A stretch of DNA of 64,000 bases from Lunularia cruciata (taxonomy: Eukaryota; Streptophyta; Marchantiopsida; Lunulariales; Lunulariaceae). Every line of letters starts with the position of its first letter. Position 1 is the stretch's first letter. Positions 1-9,429 of the stretch are shown in pieces. The stretch covers positions 6,205,001-6,269,000 of the forward strand of contig OX419756.1 of NCBI GenBank assembly GCA_948567375.1. The letters are read 5' to 3'. The position numbers and the translations under genes were made by a program. Under the pieces are notes generated by a model. It ran no database searches. It worked only from the letters and a program-made list of their open reading frames with translations, and was not told the DNA's origin.

Positions 1-693
1 ATCTTCAAGACGAGCGGAAACAAATTCTCTTGGCTTCTAGCCAATTGGATGGCGTGGCAAAACTTTGGTGGCAATTCCGAGTAGAAAGAGCTGAATGACA
101 AATTGTTACACCAATTTTGACATGGGCAAAAATCAAGGATGCAATACTTGGTCGATTTCAAACTATAAATGCCACCCAAGCCGCACGAGATAAATTGGCG
201 GAGTTGAGGCAGATTGGCTCAATGAGAAGCTACATCACACAATTTCAGAACATCATCATGCAAATTCTAGATATCCAAGAAGGTGAAGTTATGGATTGAT
301 TTGTGCAAGGATTGAAGTCACGAACCAAATTGGAGGTGACCATGCGGGAGCCACAAAATGTAGAAGAAGCCATGCAATTGGCTGAGCGTTTTGATTCCTT
401 GGTTGCAATAACTTGGTCTCGACCTTGACCTACACAAAGCCTACCAGTACCACGAGTGGAAGAACTAGTACCAATGGAGATTGATGCTATCCAACGAAGA
501 TGACTTGGCACAACAGATAAAGAAAGATTATGACAAAATGGAGGTTGCTTTTATTGTCGCCAAGTTGGACATCGCATTGCTGAATGTCCACTTAGGAATG
601 GGCGACCTTGACAAGTTGCCCAGATGGAGTTTGTGGAACAGAATGTTCAAGGAAATGAAGAATCCTAGTAGGAGATTTCGAGCCGCCTACTAG
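1..693 (+). pseudogene. gag remnant of chromovirus with CCHC zinc knuckle
   Basis: The stretch encodes a retrotransposon capsid-type region and then a nucleocapsid zinc knuckle. Open pieces lie in three frames (about 117-299, 300-430, 481-693), so several indels or stops break it. In the frame running through 543-590 the residues read C-F-Y-C-(4)-G-H-(4)-C, a CCHC knuckle of the type that binds genomic RNA. The N-terminal part is missing because the window begins inside the gene. The family assignment rests on the knuckle and on the protease and RT that follow directly. Confidence 0.75.
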
Positions 694-697
694 GAGC

Positions 698-1462
698 TTG
701 ATTAGTTCCAATGGGATTGAAGGCTCAACCTATGCAAGTTTGCTTCACTTGCAAGGTACAATATCTAATTGGGGTTGTAGGATTCCGGTTGATTTTGGAA
801 GTTCAAAAAATTACATGTCTATGCAAGTAGCAAAGGAGTTGGGTATTCCTATCAAGCCAATGTTTGGAAGTAGTTTGATGATGGCGGATGGTAGAAAGGG
901 TCCTGCATTCCGCACCTCACATCCTGTTACCTTCAAGATTGGGAATGAGTATTTGGAGTGTATGAGGTTTGTAGTGGCACCTCTACACTATGATATCAGT
1001 CTAGGTCTACCTTGGCTTGAACATCGTAAGGTTCAATTTGATTGGACCCGACGACAAATTCAAGTACAACACCAAGGTAGAAATTCCCGTTTAGGTTGTT
1101 TGGCACCTCTGAGTAAGACGCCTAAGAATAGTCAGTCCCAAGATGGGAAGTTTATCGAGAAGGTAGCCATAGAGCAAATCTGGAAGAGAGATGAGTCCCA
1201 AGATGGGGAGTTTGCCAAGAAGGCAACCATAGAGCAAGCTTAGAAGAGAGATGAGTCCTTGGAAGGGAAGTTTGTTAATGAAGCGGCCATAGAGCAAGAT
1301 TTGGAGGAAGATAAGTCTATATTTGCGGTGTGGGTCAAGCCGATTGCACAAGAACAATCTGAGGAGGGCCAAGAGCCTCATCAAGCAATGGTTGATCAAA
1401 TAGTTCAGGAGTTTGCAGATGTGTTTCTGGATGATCTGCCAAAGGGATTACCCTTCAATTGA
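698..1462 (+). pseudogene. chromovirus protease and linker with 3x21-residue repeat
   Basis: This part should encode the retropepsin that cleaves the Gag-Pol polyprotein. Near 784-815 the sequence reads V-D-F-G-S-S-K-N-Y, a damaged form of the D-S/T-G active site: the Asp is kept but the next residue is Phe. Downstream, 1133-1315 holds three tandem units of about 63 bp coding for 21-residue acidic/basic repeats, each starting near S-Q-D-G. The second unit carries a stop at 1241-1243 where its sisters have TGG or TTG. A second stop at 1460-1462 sits where related elements have Arg (CGA to TGA). The frame is shared with the following RT. Confidence 0.75.
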
Positions 1463-1465
1463 GGT

Positions 1466-2760
1466 ATGCCCTTCAAGATAGAGTTATTGCCAGGGAGTAC
1501 TCCAATGAGTAGACCAATCTATCGGCTCTCACCAAAGGAGTTGGAGGAGTTGCGAACAACACTTATAGAGTTGTTGGAGAAGGATTTCATACGACATAGA
1601 ACCTCTCCTTGGGGAGCACCGGTACTATTTGTTCCAAAGAAGGATGGAGGACTTCATTTTTGTATTGATTACCGTGGACTCAATAAGAAAATTGTGAAGA
1701 ATACATATCCCGTGCCTTGGATTGATGACCTGCTTGATCAACTAAGTGGAGCACGCTACTTTTCCAAGTTGGATCTTTGTAGCGGCTATTGGCAAATTTC
1801 TATTGAAGGAGAGGACGTGCAAAAGACTGCCTTTCGCACAAGGTATGGACATTTTGAGTAGAGAGTTCTACCTTTTGGACTCACTAATGCTCCAGTAGTC
1901 TTCATGGATCAGATGCATTGGGTGTTGGAGGGACTATTGGATCGGTCCGTGGTGGTGTTCTTAGATGATATTCTAATCTATAGCAGGATAGAGGCAGAAC
2001 ACGTGAATCATGTGCAAGAAGTCCTAAAACGACTACGACAGTGGAATTTCTACTGCAAGAAGTCAAAGTGTGCTTTTTGGCAGAAGGAGGTTACCTTCTT
2101 GGGTCATAAGATCTCATCAGAGGGGATCAAGATGGAAGAAGAGAAGATCAAGGCCATTACTGATTGGCCTACCCCAAAGGATGCTACAGAAGTACGAGCA
2201 TTCAATGGATTGGCCAGTTTTTACCGAAGGTTCATCCACTATTATGCTCACGTGGTTGCACCATTGACTGACCTCTTGGGAAAGAACTCGAGCTTCCAAT
2301 GGACCACCAAGCATGAAGAAGCATTCTAGAAGTTAAAGCATATGGTGTCTTCAAGACCCATTCTTCAACCATATGATCCTCAACTACCTTATGTGGTTGA
2401 TTTTGATGCTTTTAACTTTGCGATTGGAGCTGTGTTGCAACAAGAATTTCCAGATGGACTACATCCTATTGCCTTTGTGTCTTGCCGACTAAATACAACT
2501 GAAAGAAACTACTCTGCTTGAGATTGTGAACAACTTGCAATGGTATATGCCACCAAGGTATGGAGGCATTATCTCTTGGGGAAACAAGTGATCATGCAAA
2601 CTGATCACAAACCATTGTTGCAGACCTTACACTTGGAGCACATGAAGAGTCGGCATCATTGATGGGAAGAGCAACTCCAATTGTTTGACATCAAACTTGA
2701 ATACAAACCAGGTTGGTTCCATGTCATCCCCGATGCTCTATCACGACGACCTGATTTGAA
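1466..2760 (+). pseudogene. chromovirus reverse transcriptase and RNase H
   Basis: The RT begins with the typical spacer and I-E-L-L-P-G-S, and includes R-x-x-S-P-W-G-A-P-V, F-C-I-D-Y-R-G-L-N, and an intact F-L-D-D catalytic box at about 1955-1975. RNase H follows with the V-D-F-D-A-F-N-F-A-I-G-A-V-L block near 2395 and the T-D-H-K-P-L box near 2600. Stops interrupt the same frame at 1859-1861, 2327-2329, 2519-2521 and 2660-2662. At the last, neighbouring residues show that CGA (Arg) became TGA. No frameshift is seen over this 1.3 kb, so it decayed by point changes. Confidence 0.88.
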
Positions 2761-2789
2761 GGATCTTCCTCTCATCACGACGGCAATTA

Positions 2790-4062
2790 CAATGGTGTCC
2801 ATTGACCCTAAGGTCCATAATGAGTTTCAATCAGCTCGACAACAAGATCCCTTCTTCCAAATGGTACACGGTCGTCTGATAGCACGCAACAAGGAGTACA
2901 ACACCTTCTCCTTCAAGGAAGGCCTTTTATTCCATGAAGACCAAATCTATGTTCCAGCCAAAGGTGATCTTCAACTTGTGCGCCTTCAAGAAGCCCATGA
3001 TTTACCAATAGCTGGTCACATGGGAGTGGACAAGACCTTGGGCACCCTCCAACGCCAATGGTGGTGGCCCAACATGACATGAGATGTTCGAGACTTTGTC
3101 CGATCATGTGAGAGTTGCCAACGGAACAAGGCCAACAACCAGAAGCTGAGTGGACTCCTTCAACCACTCACCATTCCATCCGCTCGTTGGGAGCATGTGA
3201 GCTTGGATCTCATCACATCCTTGCCAAAGACAAAACAAGGACACACTGCAATTGTGGTGTTTGTGGATAAGCTTAGTAAGAAAATCCACTTGGCACCAAC
3301 TTGTGATACCGTGGATGCTCCAACCTTAGCGCAAATCTACTTCAACAATGTCTTCAAGCATCATGGGATGCCACGTGTACTCATCTCCAACCGTGATCCT
3401 CGATTTACCGGGAAGTTTTGGCAAGCACTCTTCCAGATACTCGGTACCAAGCTTGCTTTGTCCACAGCCTATCATCCTCAAACTGATGGACAAACCAAAC
3501 ACGCCAATCGTACATTGGAGGATATGTTGCGGGCCTTTGTCAATGTCCACCATACCAACTGGGATGAATGTCTTGCAGTTGCAAAATTTGCCTACAACAA
3601 TTCCAAATAGGCAAGCACTGGATTTTCTCCCTTCTTTCTCAATTTTGGCCAAGATCCGCTTGTTCCAGATTCTCTTCTTGCTCCCCCTCCCTCTCAGGTT
3701 CCTCATACTTCTACATTCTTGACCACTATATCCCAATCTCTCCAACAAGCCAAATCTCACCTCCTTGTTGCTCAAAATTGCCAAAAACAATATGCGGACC
3801 ATCATCGTCGAGATCTCACCTTTGAAGTTGGTGATAAAGTCATGCTATCCTCTAGTAACCTCCCTCTCCCACTTGATACCCAAGTTCGTAAACTTGCTCC
3901 TAATTGGATAGGACCCTTTGATATCACCCACATTATCTCTCCTGTTGCTTATCGACTTGCCTTACCTTGTCACATGCGTATCCATCCTGTCTTTCATGTT
4001 TCCAAGTTGAAACCTTTTGTTCCTTTTCCTCTCGAGTCCAACCTCCCCCTCTTCCTATCCCT
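2790..4062 (+). pseudogene. chromovirus integrase with mutated catalytic triad
   Basis: The integrase has the HHCC zinc-binding block (H-x3-H near 3005-3025, then C-x2-C near 3108-3120) followed by the core. The first catalytic Asp is present at 3206-3208. At the second catalytic position the box reads S-N-R-D at 3386-3397, with Asn where Asp is expected. At the third, Lys (3497-3499) replaces the expected Glu in Q-T-E. Both are single G-to-A changes. Stops at 3080-3082 (CGA to TGA) and 3608-3610 (CAG to TAG) also break it. The C-terminal GPY-like segment (W-I-G-P-F) is near 3904. Confidence 0.87.
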
Positions 4063-4068
4063 ATCAAT

Positions 4069-4281
4069 GATCATGAGGAGTACAAAACTGATCGTATCCT
4101 TGCGCGTCGCCATATTCAACGAGGCCGTCGCCAACATACGGCGTACAAGGTCCTTTGGAAAGGGTATCCCCTTCATGATGCCACATGGGAACCTCTTTCT
4201 CACCTCCAGAATGCACAGATGGCCATCAAGGAATTCAAAGCTTCATTGGCAACAAGGACGTCACCAACTAGCGGCGGGTGA
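4069..4281 (+). pseudogene. C-terminal chromodomain of the chromovirus integrase
   Basis: In a frame shifted from the integrase, this stretch encodes a compact chromodomain: a D-R-I-L-x-R-R start, then Y-K-V-L-W-K-G-Y-P and A-T-W-E-P-L-x-H-L, then a short helix and a stop at 4279-4281. In chromoviruses this module binds methylated histone tails and steers integration into heterochromatin. The aromatic residues of the family (Tyr, Trp, Tyr, Trp) are visible. The upstream frame change means it can no longer be made as part of Pol. Confidence 0.85.
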
Positions 4282-4354
4282 ATATGTAACAATATGGAGT
4301 TGAGTGACGAAGTTAGTTGGGCTTACAAAGTAGAGAATAAGACAAAATAGCCTA

Positions 4355-4562
4355 GAATATTCTAGAAGCATCTAAGAAGCTTCTGAGGAAGCTTCTCAAC
4401 TAGTTAACTTGCGCCCTAAGCAGGTAGCTTCTAGAAGCTTCTAACTAGCTTAGCTTACACGCCAAGTAGGCGGCTTCTAGAAGGAAGCTTCTTGAGAAGC
4501 TTTCTAGTTAACTTGGCTTGCACTCCAAGAAAGCGGCTCAAGGAAGTTTCTTGAGAAGCTTC
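4355..4562 (+). promoter_or_regulatory. Heat-shock-element-like array in LTR U3
   Basis: Within about 200 bp there are many alternating GAA and TTC triplets spaced by two bases. Two stretches are perfect three-unit heat-shock elements: GAAtaTTCtaGAA at 4355-4367 and TTCtaGAAgcTTC at 4429-4441. Further two-unit sites follow. In Arabidopsis the copia element ONSEN is heat-activated through such sites in its LTR. The same function here is inference from the motif. Confidence 0.5.
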
Positions 4563-4581
4563 AAGGGTCTTGTATGCTACC

Positions 4582-4588
4582 TATAAAT
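4582..4588 (+). promoter_or_regulatory. TATA box of the LTR promoter
   Basis: TATAAAT lies about 20 bp downstream of the last heat-shock-like sites. It is conserved in the reverse-strand relative (24924-24930 on the minus strand), with the same following bases CCAAAGC. It probably sets the transcription start of the retrotransposon. Confidence 0.6.
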
Positions 4589-4784
4589 ACCAAAGCCGAA
4601 GCTCATGCTAGGCATTCGGAGTTTTCCTTCATTCAAATGCCCCAATGTGAGTTTCCATTCTCCTATTTCTCTCCTCAGTTTTGGTCTTTTACATTATAGA
4701 TCCTTGATCTGTTGATTTCATCCAAGAAATTATGTATATCTACAACAGACAACACCGACTACACTTGATGTTTCGACAGGCTGC

Positions 4785-5018
4785 ACTATCTTGAGAGTGC
4801 ATGAGGTTTTTCCATCTGGAGTCCTTGTGTTAGAAGGATGTGATGGTGTTTTTTGGAAGGATCATGTGCACAATTGTGCACCATGCCACCTCCCAAACAT
4901 TGATGGTACTATGGACCCAAGCTTGGCACTTGTACGTGCAGGCTTGAGGTGTGTGTTATGTGGCTCTTCTGGTGGAGCTGCTACTATGTTAGTGTGTGAT
5001 AGTTATTCAAGAGGATAG
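4785..5018 (+). pseudogene. PHD-finger-like C-terminal fragment of another gypsy element
   Basis: An open stretch right after the chromovirus LTR encodes N-C-A-P-C-H-L-P-N-I-D-G, then a degenerate zinc-finger block C-V-L-C-G-S-(6)-M-L-V-C-D-S-Y-S-R-G, and an out-of-frame H-M-A. The spacing resembles a PHD finger (C-x2-C ... C-D-x-C-x2-G-x-H) with its third Cys pair broken. I recall this module at the C-terminus of the gypsy family that carries the methyltransferase-like domain found at 10.4-11.4 kb here, but that link is memory, not shown by this window. No other domain of its parent element is seen next to it. Confidence 0.45.
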
Positions 5019-6243
5019 CATATGGCATGAATGTATCCTTCAATTATCACACTTGAAATTATTATGAGACCTACTATGCGCACTGAGTTAGAATTTTTGA
5101 AAGTTGATAGGGTAAACTGCTCCCACAACTTCATGCTCTCTAGAAAATTGTACAGAGTTTGCCATTTCTTCAATTTTCAATGGAATTTTTTGAAAACTTC
5201 CAAGAAAATTCAATGCATTATATCCTACATTTTGACACAAAATCTAGAGAGAGATCATTCTTGCACAAGGATTAATGAGTTTTTAAAGTTAGGGGGGTGG
5301 TTTTTAGACCAAATCTGAAATATGTGTGCTGAATAGAAAAATACCTAGGCCAAATTGCTCAACAAAAAGATCTGAAATTTTGCAGGAAGAGACTTCTTAT
5401 AGTTGTGATCAAGTGTGCAGAATTTCAAAGGACTTTGACTTACCAATTGAGAGATGTGACTGACATTGTGAGAAAGGGTAAATTTTGCAAAGTTTAGATC
5501 TTATGCATGAGGAGTGTGAGAGCAACAAAAAGCATATTTGAGTGTTTAGACTCATCTTGGGAACATGGAGAGTTACAAAGAGTGTAAATTGAGGCTATGA
5601 AAGGTTCCCCAAGGGTTTGAGGTAATTGTAAAGGTAGATTTGAGAAAAAGAGAATTTAGAATAAAATTTGAACAGAGTGTTGAGAGGATCCAAAAACTTA
5701 CACCACTTGGAAGAAAGAGTGAGTCTAAGTGCTTTTATGTGGAGAGAAGGGACAAAAGGCAAGTTCATATCCATTGACTTTTGAGAGCAAAATATTGAGG
5801 GAAAGGAGAGGCTTACTTGACTTGTGTTTTCATGTTGGACCTTCTTTACCAAGAGAGAAGATCTAAGACCAAGGAGTTATGTGAGGTTTGTGGAGTGGAA
5901 GGACTTCCAAAAGGATGTGAGTGTAGTAAAAGCACTTTGGAGACTTTGGTGAAGGATCTTGGAAAGAGTTTAAGTATACCTACTGAAATACTACCACCTT
6001 CATCGGCTAGTTCTCAAGATTAGTGATGGAGATAATGTTTCAACTTATGGATAAATTATCCATGAGAGTTTGATTAATATGCACTCTAGGATTTGATGTT
6101 GCTATAGAAATCTTGGAGCAACCTGAAATTTTTGTGTTCCCTAGGATGGATTACTTTTAAATGGTGTCAATCATGTATATACTCTATTATTTATAGATTG
6201 AGAGAAAAAAATTGAGAAAAAAGAAACATAGTGAGGGGTTAAG
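5019..6243. other. Probable 5' leader/LTR of the second gypsy element
   Basis: There is no convincing long gene here. The DNA is rich in purine-heavy stretches (gagag, gtgaga) like the element that follows, so it is probably its 5' LTR and leader. A short open frame at 5817-6023 encodes a Cys-containing peptide (C-E-V-C-(8)-C-E-C) that may belong to the gag N-terminus. LTR borders could not be found because the element's 3' LTR is missing. Confidence 0.3.
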
Positions 6244-7470
6244 ATGGGAAAGCTTCTAGTTTTCTTTGGCAAGGATGGAGGAGATGTGGAGGCCTTTGTG
6301 AGAGAATTCAAGAGAGCTTGCACAATGAGAGGAGGAAGAATGAGTGGGCCTCATTATTACCAAATTTCTTTGAGGATGCAGCACTTACATGGTATGAGTC
6401 AGAATACCAAAAGAGAAAGAGGAAAGATAGGCAAGAAGAGTCTTGGGAGAGTTTGACTTCAACACTCATTGAGAACTTTCTTCTAGATGAGAGTTCTGAG
6501 AGATTGATGAATGATGTTACCTTCCTCAAGCAAGGAGAGGGAGAGAAAGTGAAAATCTATGTGGAAAGAGTGGAAAAGTTAAGAGTCCAGATTTTGTATA
6601 GTGTTGAGGAAAGGTGAGGATCATGTGGAGACAACTATGATTGGCATAGGGGCCATGCTCACCAAGAAATTTATGGGAGGATTGAGACCACAAATTAAAA
6701 ACTAGGTGAGATGAGAAACCTTCTTCCAAGGTTGAAGCTATCAAGATCTCAATTCCTATGGAGGAGAGTTTGGAAGGAGATGAGAGTGATTTGGTGGTGA
6801 ATGAGGTTTTGCATCCTCCTCAAGGCTACAAGTATGGTGGAACTTCTATACTTTGGTGGCAAGAGTTGCACCACAAGTAGTAGTTGCTCCAATTCTTACA
6901 CCTCCACCAAAAAATCCACTTCAAACTATCACAAAACAACTTGCAAATCTTAAGATCAATGTGGTGCAACTATGGGAGAAAAGAAAGGTGGATTAGAATG
7001 TAGGGAGAGGACCTAGGAGTTATGGAAACTATCCATATAGAGGAGGCCAACCAACCAACAATTTCAATGATAGAAATTGTTTTTGGTAGTGGAAGAAGAG
7101 GACATATCCAAAGGAATTGCCCAAATTCCATTTACCATGGAGGGAGCCAATAGAGGGAAAGAGGGAGGTAATGAAATCCAAGTGGCTCCTAATCCAAACA
7201 AAGGTAAGGGGATAGTATCTATCAATATGGTTGAGAGCAAGTATGAGAAGGGGGAGTGCTCAAACTCCAAAGGTCTTCATCTGGATCTTTTGGCACAAGA
7301 GAAAAAGAGAGCTTGTTTTGCAAAGGGTGTGCATTCTTCTCATAGATTTACTCCTAGCCAAGATACTCCTATGCCTACAAGGAGCACTTGCACAAGCATT
7401 TCAACACCATCAACAACGAAGACTCCAAGGAAGAAGTTGGGGATGGAGGACTTCTTGATCTCAAAGTAAA
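6244..7470 (+). pseudogene. gag of second gypsy element
   Basis: The open piece starting at 6244 begins K-L-L-V-F-F-G-K-D-G-G-D-V-E-A-F-V-R-E-F-K, a pattern typical of gypsy Gag capsid (F-x-G-x-x-G-x-D-V-x-x-F). The frame then shifts (6318-6617 continues it with F-F-E-D-A-A-L-T-W-Y). A zinc knuckle is recoverable across a frameshift at about 7077-7125, ending G-R-R-G-H-I-Q-R-N-C-P. Several stops and indels make it non-functional. Confidence 0.7.
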
Positions 7471-7484
7471 AATGAAACTACAAT

Positions 7485-8000
7485 ATGGAGGATATTGGTA
7501 GTCACAAGAGTAACATCACAGTGGGCCAATTGATTGCTTTGAATCCTAGTTTGAGAAAGGGGCTTAGAGGTAGTTTGATTTTTACAAGGAGCAAGAGGAA
7601 GAAGGAGGAAAAAGCTCCAGTATCAATGGGGGTGGTGGATGCTAAGCTAGCACCATGGGAGGCTTGTGAATATGCCTCCAAGATTGATGTGAGAGTGAAT
7701 AGTTGCAACATCAAGGATGCATTGGTTGATGGAAGATCAATAGTAAATGCCATGTTTGAAAGGTTGATGAAGAAGTTAGGTATGATACCCTCAAGACCTT
7801 CAACATTTGTGGTGAGTATGGCAAACAAGCAACAACTTTGACCAGTAAGGGTGATGGATAAGGTGGTAGTTTTAGTTATGGGAGTTCAGAATCTCATGAC
7901 TTTCCAAGTCTTGAAGGATTCAAGTTATGACTTACTTCTTGGGAGGCTATGGTGGAGAGCAGCATGTACAACTGATTGATGACACAAAGGGTACTTGAGG
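7485..8000 (+). pseudogene. retropepsin region of second gypsy element
   Basis: The piece encodes A-L-V-D-G-R-S-I-V-N-A-M, matching the plant gypsy protease core in which D-G-G-S is usual (Gly to Arg here), followed by S-Y-D-L-L-L-G-R about 60 residues later as in retropepsins. A stop at 7840 splits the two halves. It lies between the zinc knuckle and the RT, as expected. Confidence 0.65.
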
Positions 8001-8439
8001 ATTGGGCTATCAAACCAAAGAATCATAGTTTCTCTAACTAACACCACCAACACTTCACACTTAGATACACCATTTTTTGATTGTTGGGAATCAAATTCTG
8101 AAGAAGGACCTTCAGGTGTGGATACAAGCATGGAAGAGGAGACTTCCAAAGAGGAGGATAAATCTAAATCTGATTCAAATGTGTATCTCTTGTGTGCTAT
8201 AGATTTTGCACCTAAGCCAGAGGTTTTTGAGAGACTCAAATAAATCACCATTGATACTTGAGGAGATAGAGAAGAAGTTATCTACCCTCAAGTATCATCC
8301 AAATGTTACCAAGGAGGAGAAGGTGAGATTTGAGGAGATTAATCTACATGTTTGCTTTTAGTTACAATGATCTAAAGGAAGTCACCTTGGAGGAGCACAA
8401 GATAGAGGTGGAGTCACATGCAAGACTAGTACGCCAAAA

Positions 8440-9395
8440 GCAACATCACATTAGCCCACCTATAACTTTGGTTGTGAAGGAGTAGATTGATAAGCTCAAG
8501 GAGACTGGGTTTATCTTTGAGATGGAGAATTCAGAATGGGTATCTCCAGTTGTGATTGTGAAAAAAAAGAATGGCAAGCTTTGGGTATGTGTGGATTACA
8601 AGAAGCTCAACATTATTACTAAGAAGGACTACAACCCATTACCATTCATTGATGAGATCTTGGAGGAGGTTGTAGGTCATGAGAGGTACAAGTTTGGAGA
8701 TGGTTATAGTGGATATAACCAAATCAAGATTGCACAAGAGCATCAACAACTCACCACATTCACCACACTTTGGAGAACTTATGCTATCAAGGTCATGCCT
8801 TTTGGGCTTTGCAATGCTCCAGCCACATTCCAACCATTCATGAACAAGATATTTGAACCTTTCACTGGGAAATTTGTGAGAGACTTCATTGATAACTTTT
8901 ATGTCTATGGGAGCAAGGAGGAGCACTTTGAGCACCTAACTAAGGTCTTATAAGTGCTTGGATGAGGCAAATGAATCATTTAACCTAGAGAGGTGCATTT
9001 TTGGATGTGAAGAAGGTCTACTTTTGGGGCATATCATTTCCAAGGATGGAATAACAGTTAATCTTGAGAAAGTGAGGAAAATCTTAGACCTTCCATTCCC
9101 TTCAAGCTTGACAAAGTTATGCCGATTCTTGGGGATGGTTGGGTACTATAGGAGGTTCATCTTCTCATTTTCCAATGAGGCTTATGCATTGACCATCTAC
9201 ATGAAGAAGGGTGTAGATTACATGGTGATTTTGGAAGACAAGGAGGCTCTCAAAGATTTTGAAGAGCTCAAGCAATCCCTTGTTGTAGCTCTAATTCTTG
9301 CTAAACCCACTTGGACTAAGCCTTTCATCCTCCACACTAATGCCTTTAATGTTGCTATATGATGCACCTTAGTCAATTTTACCAAGATAGGCATG
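8440..9395 (+). pseudogene. RT and partial RNase H of second gypsy element
   Basis: RT motifs run in order: W-V-S-P-V-V-I-V-K-K-K-N-G-K near 8536, V-C-V-D-Y-K-K-L-N, G-Y-S-G-Y-N-Q-I, M-P-F-G-L-C-N-A-P-A-T-F-Q, and the catalytic box as F-I-D-N at about 8886-8897. The second Asp of the usual F-x-D-D is Asn, which would inactivate the enzyme. After a frame change near 8953 the RT thumb follows (L-G-M-V-G-Y-Y-R-R-F-I near 9130). RNase H starts (P-F-I-L-H-T-N-A, Asn for Asp) and is cut off. Confidence 0.82.
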
Positions 9396-9429
9396 ATCAT
9401 CAAATAGCTTATGCTAGTAGGCAGATGAT

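Larger units (their letters stand above)
1..4750 (+). mobile_element. Ty3/gypsy chromovirus, 5' end cut by window edge
   Basis: This is an LTR retrotransposon in the order gag, protease, reverse transcriptase, RNase H, integrase, chromodomain, 3' LTR, which is the chromovirus layout. The 5' LTR and start of gag lie outside the window. From 698 to about 4060 the polyprotein stays in a single reading frame, interrupted only by in-frame stops and not by length changes. The chromodomain is in another frame, so one indel lies near 4060-4070. The element is non-autonomous today. Reverse-strand relatives of it occur at 24.7-25.26 kb (LTR) and 29.46-30.33 kb (RT/RNase H). The end of the LTR is approximate. 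Confidence 0.9.
4285..4750 (+). repeat. 3' LTR of the chromovirus
   Basis: The LTR begins with TGTAAC a few bases after the chromodomain stop. It probably ends near TCTACAACA at about 4740-4750; the exact end could not be fixed because the 5' LTR is outside the window. The reverse-strand relative ending at 25261 supports the left end, because its homology spans the same purine-rich stretch and TGTAA start. The LTR contains a TATA box and a dense array of GAA/TTC inverted triplets. Confidence 0.75.
6244..9395 (+). mobile_element. Second Ty3/gypsy element, 3' truncated in RNase H
   Basis: The order gag, zinc knuckle, protease, RT, start of RNase H is visible on the plus strand. The element stops at about 9395-9440, where it meets the third gypsy element running the other way. 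Integrase and 3' LTR are absent. Frameshifts and stops occur throughout. Its RT is clearly different from that of the chromovirus at 1-4.3 kb, so this is a separate family. Confidence 0.8.
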
